From Methylomonas aurea (GTDB taxonomy: Bacteria; Pseudomonadota; Gammaproteobacteria; Methylococcales; Methylomonadaceae): DNA of 40,900 nucleotides. Location: positions 1 to 40,900 of the forward strand of contig NZ_JANIBM010000033.1 of the NCBI RefSeq assembly GCF_024505045.1, read 5' to 3'. Made by a program: the position numbers and the translations under genes. Under the pieces are notes generated by a model, which did no database searches, was not told the origin of the DNA, and saw only the letters and a program-made list of their open reading frames with translations. How positions within the stretch are numbered: the first letter of the stretch is position 1; every line of letters begins with the position of its first letter. This document shows positions 27,647-36,100 of this stretch, piece after piece.

Positions 27647-28132
27647 ATGATCAAAACGCTAAAACAGTATCAGTTGGCCATTACCCTGATTCAACGCCAA
27701 GCCAGAATTGCGGTAATTGTCCGCGAAACTACCATCCCCAGAGAACTGATAAAGGCCACTTACAAGGAGATTCTAGGGCGATCCGGTAGTTCGGGCCCCA
27801 TCAAAGAGTCAATTCGTGGCTTGACGCACAACGTAAAACGCTACAAGGAAGCCACGCTCTTCGCCAAGATATTTCGTGCAATTGAAGCCGAAAACAGTCA
27901 CGGCGAAATTGATAACGTTATCCAGGCATTCGATTTTTTTAAAATTTCCTTGCCCAGTGGCAACCTCGATTTCACCACGGCATGGTTGGTGGCACGAGAC
28001 TTGAGAAATAAAAAATTGCTGATGACGGAATGTGGTCATTGTTATTCAGCGGTATTGATCATTTTGGGCAGCGAAAAGTCGCTGGAGCGGTGTTGTGTTT
28101 GTAAAACCGCTTTAAAACAGTCAATAAGTTGA
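27647..28132 (+). CDS. FlhC-like regulator (pair 3)
   Basis: A 161-residue divergent FlhC-type protein. The N-terminal helices (QLAITLIQRQARIAVIVRE...IPRELIKATYKEILG) follow FlhC, and the zinc site is kept as CGHC (near 134-137) and CCVC (near 153-156). The start at 27647 is chosen because GGAGG lies eight bases upstream, inside the end of the fusion gene; an in-frame ATG at 27632 overlaps that gene and has no site of its own. It is shorter than FlhC of pair 2, lacking the C-terminal tail. It is the natural partner of the STAS-FlhD fusion and ends 97 bp before the integration module. Confidence 0.75.
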   Translation: MIKTLKQYQLAITLIQRQARIAVIVRETTIPRELIKATYKEILGRSGSSGPIKESIRGLTHNVKRYKEATLFAKIFRAIEAENSHGEIDNVIQAFDFFKISLPSGNLDFTTAWLVARDLRNKKLLMTECGHCYSAVLIILGSEKSLERCCVCKTALKQSIS

Positions 28133-28228
28133 ATATTTTCCATATTCTAAAACTATCAAAAAATCCGGGCTACCGTGCTTGCGCTATTAAAATTGAATGA
28201 AGAGTTATAACCTATCTAACCAATCGAT

Positions 28229-28441
28229 ATGACAACTCTTGTTTCTATTGATCAACTGAAAATAGCCACTGGTTACGATAGACCCGGTGATATTGAGCGA
28301 TGCCTAAGAAAAAATGGTGTCCGTTACTTATACGGGCAAGGGGGTAAAATTTTCACTACGATAGATGCAATTAATGCCGCCATGGGATTAAAATTTGATC
28401 CCCCAGACGCCAATCAAGAGGTAATCGATTTTATCGATTAA
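28229..28441 (+). CDS. DUF4224-type small protein, candidate recombination directionality factor
   Basis: A 70-residue protein with the DUF4224 pattern: a TGYDRPGDIERCLRKNGVRYLYGQGGKIFTT core, resembling a small winged helix. Such proteins are commonly encoded directly before integrases of phages and genomic islands. It ends 6 bp before the integrase, so the two are co-transcribed. A role in excision or integrase control, like an Xis, is likely from position but not shown. No other excisionase candidate is present in the window. Confidence 0.78.
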   Translation: MTTLVSIDQLKIATGYDRPGDIERCLRKNGVRYLYGQGGKIFTTIDAINAAMGLKFDPPDANQEVIDFID

Positions 28442-28447
28442 ACGTCT

Positions 28448-29560
28448 ATGCCTAAAGGTCCCGCTCGAACGGCTGTAGTACCAACCAACATTGATGCCAG
28501 AAAACTGCCGACCGGTGTCTGGTGGGATAAGTCAGGTAGTGGTAAATGGATGTATAAATACAAAGATCCAGACCTTGGGAAATGGCGTTCAAAGCGATTG
28601 ATCGGTCCAAAATCATCTTTGGCAGAAATTTGGCAAGCATACGAAAGCCTGAATGCTCCCATGGCGGCTACATTCGCATCAATCAGTCTCGATTTCCAGC
28701 TAACACCCATCTGGCGCAAATTGGCTACATCAACGCAAAAAGATTATCTAGATTGTCATCAGCATATCTGTGGTCGCAAAATTTCAACGAATGACACTCT
28801 TGGTGAGCTTCCAGTCACTAAATGGACAGTGGGTCTCGTTAGAAAATACCGAGACACCCGCGGTGAATCTTCGGAAAGCAGAGCAAATAAAGAGCTTGCA
28901 TACATAAAACGAGTTTTTTCATGGGCATACGAATATGAAAAAATTAAATTCAATCCTACGTTAGGTGTGAAAAAGCTATCAATCAAACCACGCCAACATT
29001 ACGCCGAAGATCGTGATTACGAATTTATGCTCAAGATCGCTCAAGAGTCAAATTATTGGTATCTCTGGCCAGCAATGGAAATTGCCTATCTTTGCCGTAT
29101 GCGTTTGTCGGAAGTACTGGATCTTACCGATGCCAATGAATTGCCGGAAGGCCTATTAATTAAGCGTCGCAAAGGATCTCGTGACAATATTACAGAATGG
29201 AATCCGCGACTACGTAATGCGTGGGATTTTGCAGTTGCAACAAGAAACCGGATATTGTCAGATCGAAAACAGCCTCATCCGATTCGTGCCGAGGATAGGC
29301 ATATCATTATTAGTGAACGTACCGGCGACAAAATCGTAGTTGATAGTCTTAAAACGGCTATGGGACGAATAACGGTTGCCACCAAATTAGCAGCTGAAGA
29401 AAGAGGCATTAATTGGGTGCCTTTCACTTTTCATGACCTTAAACGTAAAGGTGTTAGCGATACAACAGGCAATAAACTAGATGCGAGTGGACACCGAACG
29501 GCTTCGATGATGAATGTTTATGATGTCAAATTGAAAACGGTCAAACCGTCGAACGAATGA
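28448..29560 (+). CDS. int: Tyrosine recombinase (integrase) of the element
   Basis: A 370-residue site-specific recombinase that would integrate and excise the element at tRNA-His. An N-terminal arm/core-binding part (about 1-180) precedes the catalytic domain: Arg219 in RMRLSEVLDL, Lys239/240 in the IKRRKG turn, His329 in FTFHDLKRKG, His349 in SGHR and nucleophile Tyr358 in MMNVYDV. The second Arg of the usual HxxR box is Lys332 here, a variant often seen in DUF4224-associated integrases. The C-terminus ends only 12 residues after the Tyr. It reads toward the tRNA, 73 bp away, the standard arrangement at the attachment end of an ICE. Confidence 0.93.
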   Translation: MPKGPARTAVVPTNIDARKLPTGVWWDKSGSGKWMYKYKDPDLGKWRSKRLIGPKSSLAEIWQAYESLNAPMAATFASISLDFQLTPIWRKLATSTQKDYLDCHQHICGRKISTNDTLGELPVTKWTVGLVRKYRDTRGESSESRANKELAYIKRVFSWAYEYEKIKFNPTLGVKKLSIKPRQHYAEDRDYEFMLKIAQESNYWYLWPAMEIAYLCRMRLSEVLDLTDANELPEGLLIKRRKGSRDNITEWNPRLRNAWDFAVATRNRILSDRKQPHPIRAEDRHIIISERTGDKIVVDSLKTAMGRITVATKLAAEERGINWVPFTFHDLKRKGVSDTTGNKLDASGHRTASMMNVYDVKLKTVKPSNE

Positions 29561-29563
29561 CCA

Positions 29564-29586
29564 TTTGTCAGTAGCTTTGTCAGTAG
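29564..29586 (+). repeat. Tandem 11-bp repeats, candidate integrase arm sites
   Basis: TTTGTCAGTAG occurs at 29564-29574 and again at 29576-29586, a perfect direct repeat with a 12-bp period. It lies between the integrase stop and the tRNA-His 3' end, about 47 bp from the latter. Direct repeats in this place often serve as arm-type binding sites for tyrosine recombinases. Confidence 0.6.
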
Positions 29587-29632
29587 ATGCTGGTCTTGCA
29601 TGATACAAACAATGTCAAGCTATTGATTTTAT

Positions 29633-29660
29633 TGGGGTGAACGATGGGGCTCGAACCCAC
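29633..29660. other. Predicted attachment-site junction at the 3' end of tRNA-His
   Basis: The element side ends where the encoded CCA and T-arm of the minus-strand tRNA-His gene begin. Integrases encoded next to a tRNA 3' end usually use that end as core, and the tRNA here is intact, so its 3' part was supplied or restored on insertion. The exact core length is not determinable without the other junction, which should carry a copy of this sequence left of the window. Confidence 0.6.
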
Positions 29661-29709
29661 GACAACCGGAATCACAATCCGGGGCTCTACCAACTGAGCT
29701 ACGCTCACC
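29633..29709 (-). tRNA. tRNA-His (GTG)
   Basis: The minus strand folds as a full cloverleaf with anticodon GTG, the extra 5' G (G-1, at 29709) opposite C73 that marks tRNA-His, T-arm GTGGGTTCGAGCCCC, and an encoded CCA ending at 29633. It is the last tRNA of a Pro-Arg-His operon and the insertion target of the element. Expression should be unaffected because its promoter lies on the chromosomal side. Confidence 0.97.
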
Positions 29710-29728
29710 ATTACGATGATTTCTGCGA

Positions 29729-29805
29729 TGGCACGCTTGGCAGGACTCGAACCTGCGACCCTCGGCTTAGAAGGCCGATGCTCTATCCGGCTGAGCTACA
29801 AGCGC
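29729..29805 (-). tRNA. tRNA-Arg (TCT)
   Basis: A 77-nt cloverleaf on the minus strand with acceptor GCGCTTG pairing with CAAGCGT (one G-T pair), anticodon TCT in the loop CTTCTAA, T-arm GCAGGTTCGAGTCCTGC and encoded CCA. It reads AGA codons. Second gene of the tRNA operon, 6 bp after tRNA-Pro. Confidence 0.97.
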
Positions 29806-29811
29806 AAATCT

Positions 29812-29888
29812 TGGTCGGGGTAGAGAGATTCGAACTCCCGACATTCTGCTCCCAAAGCAGACGCGCTACCAGACTGCGCTATACCCCG
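29812..29888 (-). tRNA. tRNA-Pro (TGG)
   Basis: A 77-nt cloverleaf on the minus strand with acceptor CGGGGTA pairing with TACCCCG, anticodon TGG in the loop TTTGGGA, T-arm CGGGAGTTCGAATCTCT and encoded CCA. It is the first gene of the tRNA operon, about 53 nt downstream of the promoter's -10 box. Confidence 0.97.
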
Positions 29889-29941
29889 AATTGACCTTCT
29901 TTTTTATCCCCGAAGAGCCGTAGCGCTTCAGAAAGATCGCC

Positions 29942-29970
29942 ATGATAGGCTGTTATTCGAAACTCGTCAA
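29942..29970 (-). promoter_or_regulatory. Sigma70 promoter of the tRNA operon
   Basis: On the minus strand TTGACG (29965-29970) and TATCAT (29942-29947) are separated by exactly 17 bp, followed by a GC-rich start GGCG typical of stable-RNA promoters. It precedes tRNA-Pro. The leader contains no gene. Confidence 0.8.
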
Positions 29971-30076
29971 CCATTTTTTTGCTTGCGCCGGTTTTAACTG
30001 TCTCCGATTCACGGGGATATTATAAAAAATCATGGCGATAAATTTTTTAACTTATTGAAAAAAATAATTTTGTCGC

Positions 30077-32314
<2,238 letters not shown>

Positions 32315-32771
32315 GAATTGCTGGCTTTCCTTGGAATGAGGCTTTGGGACGGCGGATTTGCGGGCGCTACGATACCACACCGGTGCTAATTTAAACCGGT
32401 AATCGAATCCCCGCAGCATGATTGCGCGGGATGGCAATTGCCGCCGAGTTCGGCGATCCGGCGTTGCCGAATGCGCCGCGCAGGCTCCTGTTGGTTAAAG
32501 CCAGTGGTTTTGGGTAGGCGCTGAGCGCCGAATCGGCACGGCCCAGGCGGCGCAAGAAATCGTTACGGACGCTGTGGGGCAGATGGTAAGTGGCGAGATT
32601 ATCGGCAGCTGGGTTTTCGCGCGTCACAATGGCAATTGCGCCGATTGGTGCGACGAGCAAAGTGGCGTCGGCTTTAGAACAGCCGATAACACCGCGATTC
32701 CCGGCCACATCCAGCGGCCGCTTAGGTGACGCTGACGTTCGCTGTAGCGAGATGACGCGGAAGGGGGTAGG
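32315..32771. other. Gene-free gap between glpQ and parC
   Basis: About 460 bp with no supported gene. A 151-codon minus-strand frame (32391-32846) is open, but it overlaps the glpQ 3' end, has an odd composition and resembles nothing I know; in DNA this GC-rich such frames arise by chance. The parC promoter should lie in the part nearest 32314. Nothing else stands out. Confidence 0.5.
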
Positions 32772-32802
32772 AAACACCTCCGGGCACTGGTCGGAGGTGT
32801 TT
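32772..32802 (-). terminator. Hairpin terminator after glpQ
   Basis: Perfect 11-bp arms AAACACCTCCG (32772-32782) and CGGAGGTGTTT (32792-32802) with a 9-nt loop, beginning 7 bases after the glpQ stop. The stem ends in TTT on the minus strand but a long T-run is lacking. Confidence 0.7.
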
Positions 32803-32809
32803 GGCGGAA

Positions 32810-34048
32810 TCAGCGGCGGTAGCCGTGGTGGCCTGGACGGCCGCAATGTTCTGCGCTCGCGCCGATGTTTAACGAAGCGTCCCGCGCGGCGACGCCGGTG
32901 TCTGGAAAGTCGGTAAACAAGCCGTCCACGCCCAAGTCGTAGTAATAGCTCATTTCCGCTTGCGGATCGGCGAAGCCGTAACCGCTGGCGTCGTTGCGGA
33001 AAGTCCAGGTATGGACTTTCAGGCCTTTGTCGTGCGCCATTTCCAACACGCCGGTGCTACCGTCGACGCGGCGGTCGTTGAGGTTGACCACGCCGTCGCC
33101 GTTGCGGTCGATGCCGTCGGCCGCGGTTTTAACCAGATAAGGCTTCCACGGTCCGATCGCATCGGCGTAGGTTCTGACGAAATCCAAGCCTTGTTCGGTC
33201 AACAAGTCGGCAAAGGTACGGGAGTCGCCGGCCTTGACGAAGTCGTAGGGTTGTTTGTAGGGCGGTACCAGCGAGATCGAGCCGTCGGGGTTGACATCGT
33301 CGGCATCGATCAATTGCACCAGATTGATGTCGGTTTTCTTGCTCAGGTATTGCAGATTGCCGACTTCGAACGATTGGATGAAGACCGGTGCGCAGGCACT
33401 GTTGCCGTATTCCGCGTGCAATTTGGCTAACAGCCGGTTTTCGAAATAATGACGGCCGAATTGGCGACGGCCGCTGGCGTTGCGTAAATCGGCGTGGTAG
33501 GTGGAATGTTTGATTTCCGGATAAATGCCGATGGTGCGGCCGCTCAGGCGCGACTGGCGTTTGGCCATGGCGATGACTTCGTCCAGGGTCGGGATTTGAT
33601 ACAGGCCGTTGAATTCCTGTGGGCGGTTGGCGCGGGGCTGCACGGCGCGCAGGGTTTTGATCTCGGCCAGGGTAAAGTCGCTGGCGAACCAGTCTTCCAC
33701 TTCGACGCCGTCCAACATACGTTTGGTTTTGCGGTCGGCGAATTCGGGGTGGCTGGCGACATCGGTGGTGGCGCCTATCATCGGTTCGTGGCGAGCGATC
33801 ATTTTGCCGTCCTTGGTCAAGACCAAGTCCGGTTCGATGAAATCGGCGCCCAACTCGATGGCTTTGGCGTAACCTTCCAGGGTGTGTTCCGGCAAATAAC
33901 CGGACGCGCCGCGATGGCCGATCACTAGCGGCGCATGATTGCCCGGTTGGTGGCGGTGATGATTGAAATCGGCATCGGCAAATGCTGGCATGGCAAAACT
34001 GGCGGCTAACGCCAACGGTAATAGACGGAATACGTAAGATTTTGGCAT
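32810..34048 (-). CDS. glpQ: Periplasmic glycerophosphodiester phosphodiesterase
   Basis: A 412-residue secreted enzyme that hydrolyses glycerophosphodiesters to glycerol-3-phosphate and an alcohol. The signal peptide ends near AFA (22-24). The TIM-barrel GDPD motifs are intact: HRGASGYLPEHT (45-56), EPDLVLTKDG (72-81) with Glu72 and Asp74, and His87. Residues 314-325 (DRNGDGVVNLND) form a perfect 12-residue EF-hand-like calcium loop inserted in the barrel, in keeping with the calcium dependence of GlpQ enzymes but unusual in form. The C-terminus is short and His/Gly/Arg-rich. It lies 77 bp after phoD on the same strand, with a hairpin between, so shared control is possible. Confidence 0.93.
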   Translation of the reverse strand: MPKSYVFRLLPLALAASFAMPAFADADFNHHRHQPGNHAPLVIGHRGASGYLPEHTLEGYAKAIELGADFIEPDLVLTKDGKMIARHEPMIGATTDVASHPEFADRKTKRMLDGVEVEDWFASDFTLAEIKTLRAVQPRANRPQEFNGLYQIPTLDEVIAMAKRQSRLSGRTIGIYPEIKHSTYHADLRNASGRRQFGRHYFENRLLAKLHAEYGNSACAPVFIQSFEVGNLQYLSKKTDINLVQLIDADDVNPDGSISLVPPYKQPYDFVKAGDSRTFADLLTEQGLDFVRTYADAIGPWKPYLVKTAADGIDRNGDGVVNLNDRRVDGSTGVLEMAHDKGLKVHTWTFRNDASGYGFADPQAEMSYYYDLGVDGLFTDFPDTGVAARDASLNIGASAEHCGRPGHHGYRR

Positions 34049-34094
34049 GGTTGGTTCCTTAAATTTAGTCCGGTAACAGAGTTAAAACCGAAGC

Positions 34095-34120
34095 GGGCCG
34101 GACTACGAAGCGTCCGGCCC
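34095..34120 (-). terminator. Hairpin between phoD and glpQ
   Basis: Perfect 9-bp arms GGGCCGGAC and GTCCGGCCC with an 8-nt loop start five bases after the phoD stop. On the minus strand the stem is followed by GCTTCGGTTTT, a weak T-tract set back by several bases. It may be a partial terminator, or it may protect the phoD transcript. Confidence 0.6.
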
Positions 34121-34125
34121 CAGTA

Positions 34126-35724
34126 TTAGTCGCGGTCCCAGGCGTATTTGAGGTCGCGGCCGGTTTGCGCCGGCAAGGTTTTGCTGAACACGACCGCGCC
34201 GTTCAGGTCTTTCAGTTGCACGGTCATGGCGCGGCTGCGTTGGTCGATATCGACTTGGCCGAAGAATTGCAGCCCTGCATACGGCGACAGGTTGACTTGG
34301 CCGGCGGGCGGCGCTTTGCTGAACACCACTTGCGGTCCGAAAGTGCCGTCGGTGCTATTCGGGCCGAACGAGCCGGCGTTCAACGGGCCGGAAACGAATT
34401 CCCAGAACGGCAGGAAGTCTTTGCTGGCGGCTTTGGCCGGATCGTAGAAATGGGCGGCGGCGTAATGCACGTCGGCGGTCAGCCAGACGATGTTTTTGAT
34501 CCGCGCGTCCTTAATGAATTTCAACAAACGGGCGATTTCCAGCTCGCGGCCGGCGGCCGGGCCGTGGTTGCCGTTGGCGATTGCTTCCCAGCGCGGGGTG
34601 CCGTCCGGCAACTGGCCGTCGCCAATGTTCAAGCCGATCGGCATGTCGGCGGAAATCACTTTCCAGGTGGCATCGGAGTGTTCCAGTTCCTGTTGCAGCC
34701 AGGCCAATTGCTCTTCGCCCAGAAATGCGGTGTCCAAGCTTTCGCTGGTTTGCAGATTGGCGGTGTTAGGGCCGCGGTAGCTGCGCATGTCTAACACGAA
34801 CACGTCCAACAATTTGCCGTAAGACAGTTTGCGGTAAACCCGCTCGGATTCCTCGGCGCCATGCGGACGCAGCGGCGCAAATTCGTGGAAGGCTTGAGTG
34901 GCCCGAGCGATTAAAGTCGGGATGTTTTTCTCGGTGTAACGGGCGTCGGCGCTTAAGTCCTTCGCGTCCGACCAGTTGTTGACCACCTCGTGGTCGTCCC
35001 ATTGCCAGATTTGCGGTACTTCGGCATTGAAGCGGCGCACATTCGCGTCCAGCAGATTGTATTTGTAACGGCCGCGAAATTCGTTCAAGGTCTCAGCCAC
35101 TTTACTGACTTCCGGCGTAACCAAATTGGTCCAGACTTGGCCGTTTTCGGCGATCATGCTGTCTTTGATCGGGCCGTCGGAATAAACGCTGTCGCCACTT
35201 TCGATGAAGAAATGCGGCCGCACCTGGCGCATCGCTTCGTAAATTTTCATGCCGCCGAAGCTTTCGTTGATGCCCCAGCCTTGGCCGGCGATATCGCCGC
35301 CCCAGACGAAACGGATGTTGTCGCGCTTGCCCAAGGTATGAAATCGGCCGTTGACCGCTGCGCTTTTATTGCGGGCGTTGGTCAGATCTTCGAACCAGAC
35401 TCTGACGTAGACATTCTTGCCGTCTTCCAGACCGGCCAAATCCTGGCGCGCGGTGAAATCGGACTCGGCCGAGGCATGTGGGCCGCGGATCAGCACCGAG
35501 TCGGTAAATTGCGGATTGTAGGCGTATTCGATGAACATCCGTGCCGGGCGGTCGGTGCGGCTCCAAATGATGGCGCGGCCCGGCGCCAGGTCGCCGATCT
35601 GAATACCTTGCTCGACCTTTGGTGCGTCGGCGGTTTCGGCGTGGGCCGGCATTAAAGCCGGCAAACCGGCCAGGCTCAAGGCCAGCGCCAGCGGTTTACT
35701 GCAAAATTTACGGAAATGTTGCAT
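34126..35724 (-). CDS. phoD: PhoD-family alkaline phosphatase/phosphodiesterase
   Basis: A 532-residue secreted calcium/iron-type phosphatase that releases phosphate from organic esters. ATG 35724 is chosen: GGGAG lies upstream at about eight bases, whereas the TTG at 35739 has no site. A Sec-type signal ends at AHA (28-30), with no twin-arginine as in classical PhoD. An N-terminal fibronectin-like domain leads to the metallophosphatase core: FVWGGDIAGQGWG, IESGDSVYSDGP, QIWQWDDHEVVNNW and VWLTADVHYAAAH. A strong Pho box and -10 lie directly upstream, so induction by phosphate starvation is expected. glpQ follows on the same strand. Confidence 0.93.
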   Translation of the reverse strand: MQHFRKFCSKPLALALSLAGLPALMPAHAETADAPKVEQGIQIGDLAPGRAIIWSRTDRPARMFIEYAYNPQFTDSVLIRGPHASAESDFTARQDLAGLEDGKNVYVRVWFEDLTNARNKSAAVNGRFHTLGKRDNIRFVWGGDIAGQGWGINESFGGMKIYEAMRQVRPHFFIESGDSVYSDGPIKDSMIAENGQVWTNLVTPEVSKVAETLNEFRGRYKYNLLDANVRRFNAEVPQIWQWDDHEVVNNWSDAKDLSADARYTEKNIPTLIARATQAFHEFAPLRPHGAEESERVYRKLSYGKLLDVFVLDMRSYRGPNTANLQTSESLDTAFLGEEQLAWLQQELEHSDATWKVISADMPIGLNIGDGQLPDGTPRWEAIANGNHGPAAGRELEIARLLKFIKDARIKNIVWLTADVHYAAAHFYDPAKAASKDFLPFWEFVSGPLNAGSFGPNSTDGTFGPQVVFSKAPPAGQVNLSPYAGLQFFGQVDIDQRSRAMTVQLKDLNGAVVFSKTLPAQTGRDLKYAWDRD

Positions 35725-35758
35725 GCGAAAGGCTCCCAAGCGGTTTGATAAGCCGCGG

Positions 35759-35804
35759 ATTATAGGAAGCTCGGGATGACAGGACGGTTAAGGTCCGGTT
35801 ACAG
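35759..35804 (-). promoter_or_regulatory. Pho box and -10 of the phoD promoter
   Basis: Reading the minus strand, three 7-mers CTGTAAC, CCTTAAC and CTGTCAT occur with exact 4-bp spacers (35798-35804, 35787-35793, 35776-35782), an 11-bp period. TATAAT follows 11 bp later (35759-35764). This is the geometry of a PhoB-activated promoter, where the Pho box replaces the -35. The unit nearest the -10 matches the CTGTCAT consensus perfectly. Confidence 0.82.
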
Positions 35805-36100
35805 GAAGATTGCAATGTGGTGAGCGTGGAGCAAGCGTCTGCGCGTTAGGCACGTTCTTGCCGGAAGGCGGCGTTTTTTGTGATCCGGATCTCCTTGCGG
35901 CATGGTTGTTGCATGTGGTAATTTTTCACTTTCACTTTTTATTTCAATTATTTACGATTGGTCTATTATGTTGCGGTCATAAATCGGCGGGCGATGGCGG
36001 GAGACGGTAATGCCGCCGAATCGGCCATCGCCGGCAGTGGCGGAGATACGCCGCCAAGCAGGGAAGGCACACAATAACTATAAACAACGAGGTAGGAAGC
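35805..36100. other. Upstream region of the GST-P450 operon
   Basis: The remaining spacer between divergent phoD and the P450 gene has no convincing gene. The stretch 35925-35985 is AT-rich with a short repeat (TTTCACTTTCACTTTTTATTTC) and a -10-like TATTAT near 35962, so the operon's promoter is probably here. AGGTAGGA lies just before the ATG at 36101. Confidence 0.45.

Larger units (their letters stand above)
1..29633. mobile_element. Right-hand part of an integrative and conjugative element inserted at tRNA-His
   Basis: The block holds a relaxase, coupling protein, TraF/TraH/TraG, MobI-like protein, plasmid-type initiator with iterons, FlhDC-like activators, DUF4224 protein and a tyrosine recombinase. 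It stops at the 3' end of a minus-strand tRNA-His gene, after which only chromosomal genes follow. MOBH TraI, DUF4400, a separate traFHG operon and FlhDC-type activators are known hallmarks of the SXT/R391 ICE and IncA/C plasmid lineage. The left end and the rest of the mating-pair genes are outside the window, so the element is larger than seen here. Cargo is a metal-type RND pump with a two-component system. The right boundary is inferred from the integrase-tRNA arrangement; no second att copy was seen within the window. Confidence 0.88.

Noticed and set aside
24306..28132. Flagellar master operon of the host
   Set aside because: No flagellar genes are present, the locus lies inside the element beside a conjugation-type transglycosylase and integrase, and three pairs would be unprecedented for flagella.
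1..29632. Second copy of the tRNA-His 3' end marking the element's left end
   Set aside because: I found no other stretch matching the T-arm and acceptor sequence of the tRNA in this part; the left end must be outside the window.
32391..32846. 151-codon open frame between parC and glpQ
   Set aside because: It overlaps the glpQ 3' end on the same strand and its terminator hairpin, has unnatural residue use and no recognisable family; long chance frames are common in this GC-rich DNA.
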